Part shown: positions 16,551 through 27,681 of the stretch, one piece after another
Layout: each line of letters starts with the position of its first letter
Position numbering within the stretch: position 1 is the stretch's first letter
Assembly: GCA_027485995.1 (NCBI GenBank)
Contig: JAIXPW010000043.1
Location: forward strand, 22,372 to 86,371
Direction of reading: 5' to 3'
Length of the DNA stretch: 64,000 bases
DNA from: Verrucomicrobiaceae bacterium
GTDB taxonomy: Bacteria; Verrucomicrobiota; Verrucomicrobiia; Verrucomicrobiales; Akkermansiaceae
Program-made: the position numbers and the translations under genes
The notes under the pieces: model-generated
The model's database searches: none
Seen by the model: only the letters and a program-made list of their open reading frames with translations
What the model was told of the DNA's origin: nothing

Positions 16551-16576
16551 CCTGACCCCTGACCCCTGACCCCTGA
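16551..16576. repeat. tandem repeat of CCTGACC
   Basis: The heptamer CCTGACC is repeated three times perfectly, followed by a partial fourth unit (CCTGA). It lies in the gene-free gap just before the REP-like palindrome. Such short tandem units can vary in number by slippage. No gene reads through it. Confidence 0.85.
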
Positions 16577-16626
16577 TTTCGGGCTTCAGGCTGCGGGGTG
16601 GAAACCCGCACTCCCTTTTGGAACTT

Positions 16627-16650
16627 CCGGCGAACTGAAGTTCGCGGTCC
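16627..16650 (-). repeat. REP-like palindrome, copy 1
   Basis: A 24-base element whose core GCGAACT-GA-AGTTCGC is a 7-bp inverted repeat. The same 24 bases occur in reverse orientation at 63126-63149. Both copies are intergenic and downstream of genes, which fits a REP/BIME-type dispersed element. Confidence 0.7.
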
Positions 16651-16793
16651 GTTGCCGGGGTCAGTCCCGAAAATCCAGTGTTCTTGCTCACGGTCGTTGT
16701 CGGCCCAGACTCCGCCGAGGGGATGCAATCCCCTTCTCGTTATTGAGAGAGCGCTCACGAACCAATCTTAACGAAGCGCCGTTCCTCACTGTC

Positions 16794-19415
16794 TCAGTCC
16801 TTGCTTTTCCCGCTGGGCTTGGCTCCGGGGCGCTCGGCGATGGCTTCGATCCGCTTCTTGAGGCTTTCGAGCTCGTCCTTCAGGTCCTTGTTCGACTTCT
16901 GGAGCTTGGAAAGCTCGTCCTGAAGGCCGACCAGCGCAGCGGCTGGTTTCACGCCGTCGGCCAGGGTCTTAAGGGCATTCCTGGCGGCTTCGTTGTCGCG
17001 ATTCGCCAGCGGAGTGAGGATGGCCCTGGCGCGCAGGTCGGCCAGGTCACCGAGGCCGGTGGCGGCTCCGTCGGCGATGGGCGTCCGCAGGTTTTCGAGT
17101 TGTTTGACGAGATAGTCGAACAGCTCGTTCTTGTCGGTCTGGTTGCGCGAAAGATAGGCCGTTGCCGCCAGGGCCTTGCCAACACTGCGGCTTTCGAGTT
17201 CATCCTGACGCTTGCGGGTCGCCTCGAACAAGGGGCCGGCATAACTGGCGTCGTCGGAGAGGCGCATGGCATTCACGGCAGCGTCGAAGAGATGGTTGCG
17301 CAGCGATTTCGAATCCAGCATTTCGATCAGCTTCGCCTTGGCGGACTTTTCAGGATGGGCGGAAAGGGCCTCCACGATGCTGTGGCGGATCTCCGGGTTC
17401 TTTTCGGTTTCAAGCTGCTTCAGGAGCGTGTCGAGCGCGACGTCACCCAGGTCTCCGCCGATGGATTCGACGACGGACTTGCGGGCCCGTGCCTCCTTTT
17501 GATCGAGACTCTGGCGCAGCGCGGCGAAGGCAGGTTCAGTACCGATCTGCTCCAGGGCCTTGGCGGCTTCGGCACGGACGAACCACTGTGGGTCATTGTT
17601 GAGAACCTTCGAGATGCGTTCCACCCCATCTGCGCCGGGATCTTGGCCGAGCTGTTTGATGGCCAGCAGGCGCCCCATCGAGTCGGTGGTGTCCTCAAGC
17701 TGCGCGATCAACTTGACCCGCGTTGGGAAGAACTCAATGGACGCCAGCAGTTCAACGTCTGGATCGATGCGGATGATCTTCGGGGCCGAGGGCAAGGCCA
17801 CGAAGAAATCCTGCTCGGCCTCCTCCAGGGTGAGGACCTTTTCAACCGTGCCGAACGCGCCCTTGAAGCGCACCTTCACCGGCAGTTGGAACTGCAGCAC
17901 CTCGTCGCTGACCTTCTGGACCTGCTTGAGGTTGATGCGCGCCATGCCCGACTTCTCATTCCAGGCATACACGGCCTTCAACTCCGGGTGTCCGCCGTGA
18001 TAGAGCCACTGATCGGCGAAACGATCCCACGAGCGACCGGTCACCTCCTCGAGCACGGCGATGAAGTTTTCCGTGACGACATTCTTGAACTGGTAGCGCT
18101 TCAGGTAGGTCTGCACGACCTTGCGGTAAAGGTCGGGCCCGAGTTCGCTGCGCAGCATGTGCAGGACCCATGAGCCCTTCTGGTAGCTCAGCGCGCCGAA
18201 CTGGTCGTAGCCGTCGGCATTGATTTTCCTGAACACGATCGGCCTTGGGTTCTGCTCCTCGGTGAGCCGTTCCGCCACCCGCCAGCGATCGTAGAGGAAC
18301 TGCTCGCGGCCGTTCAGTTGCTCATGAAACAGGGCGTCGTAATAGGTGGCGAAGCCCTCGTTCAGCCAGAGCGTGGACCAGTCCTTGCAGGTCACCACGT
18401 CGCCGAACCACTGGTGCGCCAGCTCATGGGCGACGATGCTGGTCGAACTACGAAGGGTCTCGTACTCGGCAGTGTGGAGGATGCGGTCCGACAAGGTGCT
18501 GAGCGAGGTGTTCTCCATGCCGCCCCATTGGAAATCGCGCACGACGACCTGATGGTATTTCTCCCAGGGAAAAGGGAAATCGAGTTCCTTTTCGAAAAAG
18601 GCGAGCATCTCCTTGGTGCCATCGAGCGAGCGCTGGGCCATCGCGGCGTCGCCCTGGGGCACGAGAAAGCCGATCGGCAGGTCCTTGTAGCGGTCCTCGA
18701 TCACGGAGAACTGACCGGCGACCAGCGTGACGAGATAGGCGGAGTGCGGTTTTTCCTGCTTCCAATGCCAGGCGGTGAGGCCGGTGGCGGCGTCCTTTTC
18801 CTGGGAGAGCAGGCTGCCGTTCGACCAGGCCTTCATGCCATCGGGCAGGCGGCAGGTGACCTCGGTGGTGAGCTTGCCATTCGGCGAGTCGAGCACCGGA
18901 AACCAGTGGCGGGCGAGAATCGTTTCGCCCTGGGTGAAGAGATGGACCTCATCCTTGCGGTAGCCCTGCTCCGGGGTGCGGAAATAGAATCCATCCTTTG
19001 GGGTGGCGCGATAGGTGATGGTTACGGTTTGTTCCACATCCACGGCCAACGGCTTCTCGAAGGTCAGGATGACCTTGTCATGCGTCGCCTGATGACCCTT
19101 GAGTTTCGCGGTCGACTCCACCGAGGTGACCTCGAAATCCATGCCATCGAGGCTGAGTTCCTCAAGAGGGGAGCCAAGGGGCTTGAAGGTCAGGGTGGCC
19201 TTTCCGGAGACGGATCGGCTTTTGAAATCCGGCGTCACATCCAATGCGAGGTGCAGCAGGTCGGCGCTGCAATCGGGGGCATAACGTCGCACGCCGGACC
19301 CTGGACCTGCCTGGGGTGGCTTGAGCTGGCAATGGGAGCAGGTGATTTCCTCCGCATGCAGGACGATGGCCGAAACCAGGAAGGCGGAAAGGGAGCGCAA
19401 ACGGGAGGGATTCAT
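16794..19415 (-). CDS. secreted M1-family aminopeptidase with HEAT-like C-terminus
   Basis: 873 residues with a signal peptide (LSAFLVSAIVLHAEE) and an N-terminal beta domain. The gluzincin core has the substrate motif GGMEN near 300 and the zinc site HELAHQWFGD at 330-339 with the third ligand in NEGFATYYD (Glu353), i.e. HExxH-x18-E. This is the M1 zinc aminopeptidase pattern. The C-terminal ~300 residues form HEAT-like helical repeats rich in Ala/Leu, ending in a coiled coil (ELSKLQKSNKDLKDELESLK) and a basic tail. A CxxC (ITCSHCQLKPP) just after the signal peptide is unusual. It is transcribed away from the DCC gene at 19615. Confidence 0.92.
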   Translation of the reverse strand: MNPSRLRSLSAFLVSAIVLHAEEITCSHCQLKPPQAGPGSGVRRYAPDCSADLLHLALDVTPDFKSRSVSGKATLTFKPLGSPLEELSLDGMDFEVTSVESTAKLKGHQATHDKVILTFEKPLAVDVEQTVTITYRATPKDGFYFRTPEQGYRKDEVHLFTQGETILARHWFPVLDSPNGKLTTEVTCRLPDGMKAWSNGSLLSQEKDAATGLTAWHWKQEKPHSAYLVTLVAGQFSVIEDRYKDLPIGFLVPQGDAAMAQRSLDGTKEMLAFFEKELDFPFPWEKYHQVVVRDFQWGGMENTSLSTLSDRILHTAEYETLRSSTSIVAHELAHQWFGDVVTCKDWSTLWLNEGFATYYDALFHEQLNGREQFLYDRWRVAERLTEEQNPRPIVFRKINADGYDQFGALSYQKGSWVLHMLRSELGPDLYRKVVQTYLKRYQFKNVVTENFIAVLEEVTGRSWDRFADQWLYHGGHPELKAVYAWNEKSGMARINLKQVQKVSDEVLQFQLPVKVRFKGAFGTVEKVLTLEEAEQDFFVALPSAPKIIRIDPDVELLASIEFFPTRVKLIAQLEDTTDSMGRLLAIKQLGQDPGADGVERISKVLNNDPQWFVRAEAAKALEQIGTEPAFAALRQSLDQKEARARKSVVESIGGDLGDVALDTLLKQLETEKNPEIRHSIVEALSAHPEKSAKAKLIEMLDSKSLRNHLFDAAVNAMRLSDDASYAGPLFEATRKRQDELESRSVGKALAATAYLSRNQTDKNELFDYLVKQLENLRTPIADGAATGLGDLADLRARAILTPLANRDNEAARNALKTLADGVKPAAALVGLQDELSKLQKSNKDLKDELESLKKRIEAIAERPGAKPSGKSKD

Positions 19416-19614
19416 GATCGGACTGACGGTAGGACAAAGGAACTAAAGTCAGGCAGCTACGCGGAGGCAATGGCCAAGCTTGCCAGCAGACCAGAATATC
19501 CGAGGGAGGGTGCCTGGAGCTCTCGGCCAATCAGGGGCATTCAAAATTCCCGGAAATTGATCTTCCAATTCTCGAACTTTCAGTTCTTACTGAAATCACA
19601 GAAAGCGATTTACC

Positions 19615-20070
19615 ATGAAACTGCCAACGAAGATTGAAGGGATCGAGGTGTTCTACGACGGCCGCTGCGGGATGTGCTGCAGCTTTCACGAGTGGATCAA
19701 TCGTCAGCCGCGTGCGTTCAGGATCGAGTTCATTCCCTATCAAGCGGCTCATGCGGAGCAGGTGTTTCCGGGATTGGGAACCCTGGACCCGGCGCGGGAA
19801 ATGATCGTCAGGACGAGTGAGAACCAGATCTTCCGTGGGGCGGAGGCCTGGGTTTGGTGTCTCTACAGTTGTGCCAATCATCAGGCTGCGGCTCGGAGGC
19901 TGGGTGGACCGGGACTGTTGCCGATCGCGATTCAGGCCTGCCGGGTTCTGGCGGCGAACCGTCATGCGCTCAGCAAGGTGTTCTTCCGCAGCAAGGACAA
20001 GCGGGTGAGGCAAGAACTCCATCGGATGGAGACTCCGCCCTGCGAAGGTGGCTTCTGTTTGATGAAGTGA
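19615..20070 (+). CDS. DCC-type (DUF393) thiol-disulfide oxidoreductase-like protein
   Basis: 151 residues. The family signature is near the N-terminus: VFYDGRCGMCCSFHEWI, a thioredoxin-like CxxC with an extra Cys, followed by the typical RIEFIPYQA. No signal peptide is seen. DUF393 proteins often sit beside membrane lipid or wax-synthase genes, and here it begins a four-gene run ending in a wax-synthase-like acyltransferase. The next ATG is 22 bases after the stop, with a GAAGAG ribosome site. The family's redox partner is unknown. Confidence 0.85.
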   Translation: MKLPTKIEGIEVFYDGRCGMCCSFHEWINRQPRAFRIEFIPYQAAHAEQVFPGLGTLDPAREMIVRTSENQIFRGAEAWVWCLYSCANHQAAARRLGGPGLLPIAIQACRVLAANRHALSKVFFRSKDKRVRQELHRMETPPCEGGFCLMK

Positions 20071-20091
20071 GGATTCCAGACCCATGAAGAG

Positions 20092-20496
20092 ATGAATGCG
20101 CTGAGTTTGCAGATCGGTTTAAGGGGAGCCGGGGTGATGCTCGTTTGCCCGGTGGTGGCGAATTTCTTCGCGCCGAAGCGATGGCGCTACGAGGAGAACC
20201 TGGCAGGTGCCGAGCCGATGGTGCGGCAGATCTTCCATGTCCACTGCGCCTACATCCTCTCGATCATGGCCGCGCTGGCGCTGCTGTGCCTCGGGTGGCC
20301 GCAGTTGCTGATGGATGGCGGGATGGGCAAGGTGCTTTGCGGGTTCTTCGGGCTTTTCTGGGGAAGCCGGGTGTGGGTTCAACTGGCCTGCTATGATCGG
20401 CAAACCCGACGTGAGAATCGGGGTTGGGACATTCTCTTCATCTCGGTCTTCGCCGCCCTCAGCGCGGTGTTCACCCTCACGGCCTTGTTTCCATGA
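20092..20496 (+). CDS. small multi-TM membrane protein, paralog A
   Basis: 134 residues with about three or four membrane segments; no named family recognised. It aligns along most of its length with the next gene: both have FFAPK/FWIPK, then a basic loop, E.LAG..P..R, a tyrosine in the second segment, LM.GG, and W.SR.W.Q followed by a D. The two are therefore tandem duplicates. The start ATG has a GAAGAG ribosome site. Its stop overlaps the next start (ATGA), so translation is coupled. Confidence 0.7.
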   Translation: MNALSLQIGLRGAGVMLVCPVVANFFAPKRWRYEENLAGAEPMVRQIFHVHCAYILSIMAALALLCLGWPQLLMDGGMGKVLCGFFGLFWGSRVWVQLACYDRQTRRENRGWDILFISVFAALSAVFTLTALFP

Positions 20497-20936
20497 AAGA
20501 CCTTCTACAAACCGGACTTCTCATCGGGGGAGGCTCGCTGGTCGCATTGAGCATCGCCAGCTTCTGGATTCCCAAGGCGATGGGTTGGCGCGAGAAGCTT
20601 GCGGGACTGACGCCGCTGATGCGTGAGTTGTGGTGGACCTATTCGATCTATGTCTGGAGCAGTCATGTGTTCTTTGCGGTGTTGGCTTTGGGGTTTGGAG
20701 ATTGGTTGATGGGAGGCAGCGGCTCAGCCATCGCGATGTGCACATTCATGCTGCTGTGGTGGAGCGTGCGACTGTGGTTGCAGTTCTTTGGTTTCGACCT
20801 GAGCGAGATCGAGGGCAGCGCGGCCAACCGGGTGGCGAAGCATCTGCTCACCCTGCTCTTCATTGGCCTGGTGGTCCTGTATGCGGCGCTGTTGGCATGG
20901 AACACGGGGTGGTTGCCGCCGGGAGGTCCAGGATGA
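20493..20936 (+). CDS. small multi-TM membrane protein, paralog B
   Basis: 147 residues beginning MKDLLQTGLLIGGGSLVA, with four predicted membrane segments. It is a diverged tandem copy of the preceding gene (shared PK...REKLAG..PLMRE, LMGG, W.S.RLWLQ.F..D pattern). An upstream in-frame ATG at 20424 is rejected because it lies deep in the previous gene; the ATG at 20493 overlaps the previous stop as ATGA, and its own stop overlaps the next start in the same way. A role in membrane lipid assembly with the acyltransferase is inferred from context. Confidence 0.7.
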   Translation: MKDLLQTGLLIGGGSLVALSIASFWIPKAMGWREKLAGLTPLMRELWWTYSIYVWSSHVFFAVLALGFGDWLMGGSGSAIAMCTFMLLWWSVRLWLQFFGFDLSEIEGSAANRVAKHLLTLLFIGLVVLYAALLAWNTGWLPPGGPG

Positions 20937-21850
20937 TCTGGGGCATTCCATGTCTGGTGGTCACCGGGGTCGTGGCCGGGCCGGTTCTGGCGAGGGTGAA
21001 GGTGCTGTGGTTGAAACGGCTCGCAGGATGGCTCCTGCTGATGGCGATGGTGGCTGGAGCGGACCGCGCTCTAACAGATTCTGCCGCGGTGGTCCGGATG
21101 GTGGGGATCTGCAGCGTGATGCTGGGCGGAATGAAAGGTCTGGTGTATGCGGAGTGGGCAAGCGGGCAGCGGCTGACGTGGCCGCGATACGCGGTGTTCG
21201 CCTTCCTCTGGTTCGGGATGGACCCGGGAAGTTTCGTGAACCGGCGCAAAGGGCTGAGCTGGAAGCACGATGTCCGGATCGGATGGCTGCTGATGGGAAT
21301 CGGGACCCTCTGTGCGTGGCTGGTCTGGTCGATGGAGTGGCGGCAGATCCTCGTCATGTTCTTGCCGATGAGCCTCGGCTTCCACTTCGGAGCGCTCAGG
21401 GTCTTGAAGGGGGCTTTGCGTGCCGCCGGGTTTCCCGTCCGGACGCTGTTTCCCAATCTGCTGGAGGCCCGGGGCCTGGGTGATTTCTGGAGCAGGCGCT
21501 GGAATGTCGGCTACTCGCAGATGATGCAGCGGCTGGTGGGCCGACCCCTGGAAGCGCGGTTTGGAGCGAGCGCCGGACTGATCGCGATCTTCCTCGTTTC
21601 AGGGCTCCTGCATGAGCTGGCGATCACCCTTACGGTTCGTTCCGGCTATGGACTTCCGACCTTGTATTTCTCACTTCACGGCGGGCTTACCCTCTTGGAG
21701 AAAAGGATCGGACGACCGTTTGGAAAAATCCCGGCGCTGCTCGCCGTGGCAGTGCCGCTGGGTCTGCTTTTCCCTGCCGCCTTTCAGGGCGAAGTCATCA
21801 CAAGGTTTCTCAGCGTGTTTGATGGGGTGAACGGCTTGCTCGGGCATTGA
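20933..21850 (+). CDS. wax-synthase/MBOAT-like membrane acyltransferase
   Basis: 305 residues with eight or so membrane segments. The MBOAT/wax-ester-synthase features are FWSRRWNVGYSQMMQRLVGR (acyltransferase loop) and the later SGLLHELAI with the conserved His in the membrane. Family members move a fatty acyl group from CoA onto an alcohol or lipid. The plant-type wax synthase (MBOAT_2) is the closest match by pattern, and substrate is unknown. It is coupled by ATGA to paralog B. A TCTAACAG copy is at 21070. Confidence 0.8.
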   Translation: MIWGIPCLVVTGVVAGPVLARVKVLWLKRLAGWLLLMAMVAGADRALTDSAAVVRMVGICSVMLGGMKGLVYAEWASGQRLTWPRYAVFAFLWFGMDPGSFVNRRKGLSWKHDVRIGWLLMGIGTLCAWLVWSMEWRQILVMFLPMSLGFHFGALRVLKGALRAAGFPVRTLFPNLLEARGLGDFWSRRWNVGYSQMMQRLVGRPLEARFGASAGLIAIFLVSGLLHELAITLTVRSGYGLPTLYFSLHGGLTLLEKRIGRPFGKIPALLAVAVPLGLLFPAAFQGEVITRFLSVFDGVNGLLGH

Positions 21851-21888
21851 ACGGATCCCCGAGACTTCGAGGTTCTCCCTCGCCGATC

Positions 21889-24800
21889 TCAAGGCATCAA
21901 CATCACGCGGAAAAAGCGCTGCGTGTCCGCCGGATCGAGCGTCACCACGTGGCTCGAAGTGAGCGCATTCGCAGTGCCAACCGTGGTCGAGCCCACCACA
22001 TCCGTCCAGGAGCCGGAGGCAAGGGTCGTGCTGGTCTGCACCTTGTAGCTGCGGCCAGGGAAGGAGGTCCAGGTCAGCGAGAAGCTGTTGCCACTGCGGC
22101 CGCTCTGGCTGATGGCGAATCCACGATTCGGCTCAAGAATGTCATAGGTGCCGTCCGCATCCTCATCGCGCAGGGCCTCCAGTGGAATCCTCAGCAGCTC
22201 GGCAGGATCGACATTGCCATCCGCATTTCCGGCAGGGGCCTGCGAGCCCAGCAATCCCGCGTCGGCCGTCTGATACGCCAGGGCTGTTAGATAGAGCGAG
22301 GCGGGAGCGGAACCGAAGGCCGCGAGATCGATCGTACCCTCCATCTGCTGGCCCGCCGCGCCACGGGACTGGGTGGTGGCGGCTCCATTGGTGTTGAACC
22401 AACCCAGATAGCTGTTGGAACTCTCCGCCGCGAGGAAGGGACTGCTCGCGGGAAGCGAGGTGCTGCCGGCCTTGACCCAAGGGGCTGCCGTGGTGGCGGA
22501 TGGCAGCGCACTGCTGCCGATGAGGATGAAATGGTCGTTGCCGAACTGGCCCGGTGCCCAGGTGGCGACGTAGAGCTTCGATCCTCGGACGGCGGCATGG
22601 ATCGTCATGCCGGGATTGGAAATCAGGTAGCCGCTGGAGTCCGCCACGCCGTCCATGACGAAGGGCGTGCTGACGTTTCCTCCGGATGACTGGGTGGTGG
22701 CCTGCACGGCGGCGGTCTGGGTCGAGCTGCCGCCGGAGCTGGTGGCGGCGACGCTGTAGGAATAAGTCGTGCCCGCCGACAAGCCGGTGTCGAGCCAGGC
22801 CGCGCTGGCCGGGCTGCCGATCAGCGTTCCGTTGCGATAGACCTGATAGCCCGTCGCACCGGAGGACGCGGTCCACGTCAGGGAAAGGGTGGTCGTTCCC
22901 GTGACCGTGGCCACGAGCTGGGTGGGAGCAGCCGGGGCGGCCACGCTGCCGCCACCGCCGTCGTCCTCGACGAAGACATGCTGGATCTCCGACTTGCTGG
23001 TGTTGCCGCGCGTGTCGGTGGACTCGATGTAGTAATCCAACAACTTGCCCCGGAAGCCCGCGAGGTTCGTGTTGGTGATCTTGGCGAAGTAGTAGTCGGC
23101 AAGCTCGGGCGGAGTGATGAAGTAGTCGATCTGGCCGTTGTTGGCGGCAGCGTTCAGTTCGGCGCGGGTTCTCGGAAGGATTCGCTTGGTCATGGGGATC
23201 GTGATCCACGAGCCGACGCCCGCCCCACCGGCATAGGTCTCGTTCTGGTTGTCGGACATCGGATTGCTGCCGTCGTTGTCTGGGCGGACCTTGAGCGCGG
23301 TCGATTGAATGCCCGAGACATCATAGGCGTGGGTCCAGATATAGAAATCGCTACCCATCTTCTTCAGGTAGTTCGTATTGCCGCCTGGGATGCTGTTGAA
23401 CCAGCCGAAGGTGTAACCGCCGGGGTTCCATGGGAAGCGCTGAGGACGCAGAACGCTGGGCGGCGTGCGATCGTTGGCGAGCCTTGCATTGACGAAGGGC
23501 GAGAGCTTTTCAATCGCGCGTCGCGTGGCCAGCGAGGGCTTCACCTCATCATCGTTGCCGAGGCCGCCATAGTAGTTGAAACCGGAATCCAATCCGCCGA
23601 GATAGAGGTGCCAGGCGAGTTCGACATCGTTCGGATTCGTCCACGTGCCGTCCCAGTCATAGGGAGCCTGGATCTTCCACGGCTGCACGCTGCCGCCCTC
23701 GTCCAACAGCATCTGCTCGGCGGTCTCGCACCAGTTCGCGCCGGTGATGACCGGAGCCCACGACCAGAACTTCAGCGCGAATCCCGGGCTCTCGAGGTCG
23801 ATCATCGTGCCGGGAACCTTGGTGGTGCTGGTGGCCGACCCGACCGGTGGTTCGATCCATTTCAGGAAGTAGGGCGAGCCATAGTCGGACTCCGGAAAGA
23901 TCCACGCGCCATCCTCAACGTGGGCATACTGGCCTGCGGGCGGTGGCCTGGAGTTCACCAGGTCCTGCACGGAAGTGACCGCGTAGCCCGCGCTCTGGCA
24001 GGCCCCGAAGAACGCGGGGGTTGATTCAAAGTAGGAACTGCTGCCACCGCCCCAGGCATTGTCGCCATCGGTGGCGGGAAGCACCATGACCGGCCGGTTC
24101 GGGTCGGTGGCGAAGGGCGCGATGTTGGTGTTGATCATGCCGACCTGCGCACCGCTGTATCCGGCGACGTAGCTGATCACATCATCCGAAGGCACGGCGA
24201 TGATCGACTTTTCAACTCCGGTCGAAGGGTCCACATGCTTCACGCGATGCAGTTGATAGGCGTGCGGCGAAACATTCCACGCCGCCTGCCCGGGATTCGG
24301 CTCGTTGAACCACCAGCCGGTGGTCGGTGAGGGACCTAACAGGTCGGCCTTGTTCGGTGGGCTCGACTTGATCTGGAAACTGCCGGTCGGGTTGGCCCGA
24401 TCGAGATAGGTCGGACAGGTGCGGCTCAGATGATGGCTGGCCACGATGCTCCACTGGTAGCCCTCGTCGGCCAGCACGTCGATCATCTCACTGGTGAAGG
24501 CCATCTCGGTCGGGAAATAGCCCTTCGAATGATCGCTGAGGTCGGAGTTTCCTCCCCAGGCCTTCCACCATGCCTGCTTGAAGGTCTGCAGTTCCTTGCG
24601 GAACACCGACTTCGGCAGCAGCGGGGCGAGCGAGTGATGGTAGGTGAAGCCGACCAGATCCATCCGCCGGCTGCCGCCGGGGGTGAGCCAGTTCCTGGCC
24701 TCGCGGTTGCCATTCCACCAACCGCTGCCATAGCCGAGCTGGTTGGCGCCACCGAGGCTGCGGATGTTGTCGATGAGCGATCCGGAGTAGCTCATGCAGA

Positions 24801-25164
24801 AGCCCGCACTGTTGCTGAGGTTCGCCAGCGAGTTGCGCGGACCGCTCTGATAGGCGTTCACGCGGTCGGCCACGCTGAAGATGTCGGCGAGGTTGTTGTC
24901 GGGATGTCCGGATGCGGTGCCGTAGGTCTGGCCGTTCTTCAGGACGATGCTGTCCCAGGCATACTGGATCCGGCTGGTCTGCGCGCCATTGCTGTTCCAC
25001 TCCGGCCAGTAGATCGGCTGATGGTTGTGCCACATCCGGGAAACATGAACCGTCTGGGCAAGCGTCGTCATGGGAGCCGTCGCGAGCATTCCGATCAGGA
25101 TCGAGGAAAGGCCCGCACGATGTCCCCGGCGCCCAGGGATGGGTTGGCGTCGAATGGAACTCAT
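21889..25164 (-). CDS. secreted GH57-like protein with FnIII and C-terminal beta domains
   Basis: 1091 residues from the ATG at 25164; a GTG at 25218 is further upstream. The N-terminus is basic with RR pairs and a hydrophobic core ending TLAQT, a signal peptide of Sec or Tat type. Residues 42-50 (SRMWHNHQP) and the later GYFPTEMAFTSEMI (near 215, candidate nucleophile Glu) fit the GH57 polysaccharide hydrolase pattern (HxHQP and a Glu motif). A fibronectin type III domain lies at about 740-825. A beta-rich DOMON-like domain and the phylum-typical tail (SLTWTSFPGRSYKVQTST..FFRV) end the protein. GH57 members act on alpha-glucans or galactose polymers; the substrate is not evident. Confidence 0.78.
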   Translation of the reverse strand: MSSIRRQPIPGRRGHRAGLSSILIGMLATAPMTTLAQTVHVSRMWHNHQPIYWPEWNSNGAQTSRIQYAWDSIVLKNGQTYGTASGHPDNNLADIFSVADRVNAYQSGPRNSLANLSNSAGFCMSYSGSLIDNIRSLGGANQLGYGSGWWNGNREARNWLTPGGSRRMDLVGFTYHHSLAPLLPKSVFRKELQTFKQAWWKAWGGNSDLSDHSKGYFPTEMAFTSEMIDVLADEGYQWSIVASHHLSRTCPTYLDRANPTGSFQIKSSPPNKADLLGPSPTTGWWFNEPNPGQAAWNVSPHAYQLHRVKHVDPSTGVEKSIIAVPSDDVISYVAGYSGAQVGMINTNIAPFATDPNRPVMVLPATDGDNAWGGGSSSYFESTPAFFGACQSAGYAVTSVQDLVNSRPPPAGQYAHVEDGAWIFPESDYGSPYFLKWIEPPVGSATSTTKVPGTMIDLESPGFALKFWSWAPVITGANWCETAEQMLLDEGGSVQPWKIQAPYDWDGTWTNPNDVELAWHLYLGGLDSGFNYYGGLGNDDEVKPSLATRRAIEKLSPFVNARLANDRTPPSVLRPQRFPWNPGGYTFGWFNSIPGGNTNYLKKMGSDFYIWTHAYDVSGIQSTALKVRPDNDGSNPMSDNQNETYAGGAGVGSWITIPMTKRILPRTRAELNAAANNGQIDYFITPPELADYYFAKITNTNLAGFRGKLLDYYIESTDTRGNTSKSEIQHVFVEDDGGGGSVAAPAAPTQLVATVTGTTTLSLTWTASSGATGYQVYRNGTLIGSPASAAWLDTGLSAGTTYSYSVAATSSGGSSTQTAAVQATTQSSGGNVSTPFVMDGVADSSGYLISNPGMTIHAAVRGSKLYVATWAPGQFGNDHFILIGSSALPSATTAAPWVKAGSTSLPASSPFLAAESSNSYLGWFNTNGAATTQSRGAAGQQMEGTIDLAAFGSAPASLYLTALAYQTADAGLLGSQAPAGNADGNVDPAELLRIPLEALRDEDADGTYDILEPNRGFAISQSGRSGNSFSLTWTSFPGRSYKVQTSTTLASGSWTDVVGSTTVGTANALTSSHVVTLDPADTQRFFRVMLMP

Positions 25165-25280
25165 GGTGGGCCAGCATGACGATTTCCCGGAGCAGGGCAA
25201 CCGGTCCGCACGATGCACCGTTCAACGAACGATCCCGATTTTGACACTTGGCAGAAGCCGGACCCGACCGAAGCTGCGGC

Positions 25281-27314
<2,034 letters not shown>

Positions 27315-27681
27315 GGCGGTCTTTGCCCGGCGCGATCGAGGTCGGGTCGCCGAAGGCTATCTTGCGGGCTGGATTGTTCGATCACCGCTCAAGCGGAGGT
27401 GGCCCTCTCGAGTCGCGTCATTCAGAAAATGGGTCTCTTGACATTTGGGGCATGGAGATGGGAATCTTTGCGCAATCCGAAAACCCAATTTTCCGAACAG
27501 CAGGCGCCTTCCATTTGGCTCATGAAGGGGTGAGGCCGTCTCATCAGCTTCATGAACTCATCGATCCAAGACGGTGGCATGCGGCAATGTCGCAGCATCG
27601 AGAAGGAAGTCCTCTGCCTTTTTGGAGCATCTGGGAGCTCAGACGTCGGTCTATCTCAAAAAACCTCCCAACCTCACTCCC
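27315..27681. other. intergenic leader region, no gene
   Basis: A 367-bp gap before the PATR protein. Reading frames crossing it lack any family resemblance. The last 120 bases are purine/pyrimidine mixed and probably contain the promoter and leader for the 27682 gene, but no clear -35/-10 pair or hairpin could be picked. Confidence 0.45.

Larger units (their letters stand above)
16365..16793. other. non-coding, repeat-rich gap
   Basis: A 429-bp gene-free stretch between two minus-strand units. It contains a 7-bp tandem repeat (16551-16576), a REP-like palindrome shared with 63126-63149 (16627-16650) and a small hairpin AGGGGAT-GCA-ATCCCCT (16718-16734). No convincing coding frame is present; the short frames here have no start context or family resemblance. 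Confidence 0.6.

Noticed and set aside
16551..16576. Short direct repeats considered as CRISPR
   Set aside because: Seven-base units directly abutting with no spacers; no cas genes in the window.
15128..16793. Gap examined for tRNA or rRNA genes
   Set aside because: No cloverleaf, CCA end or rRNA-like sequence found here, nor in the other gaps.
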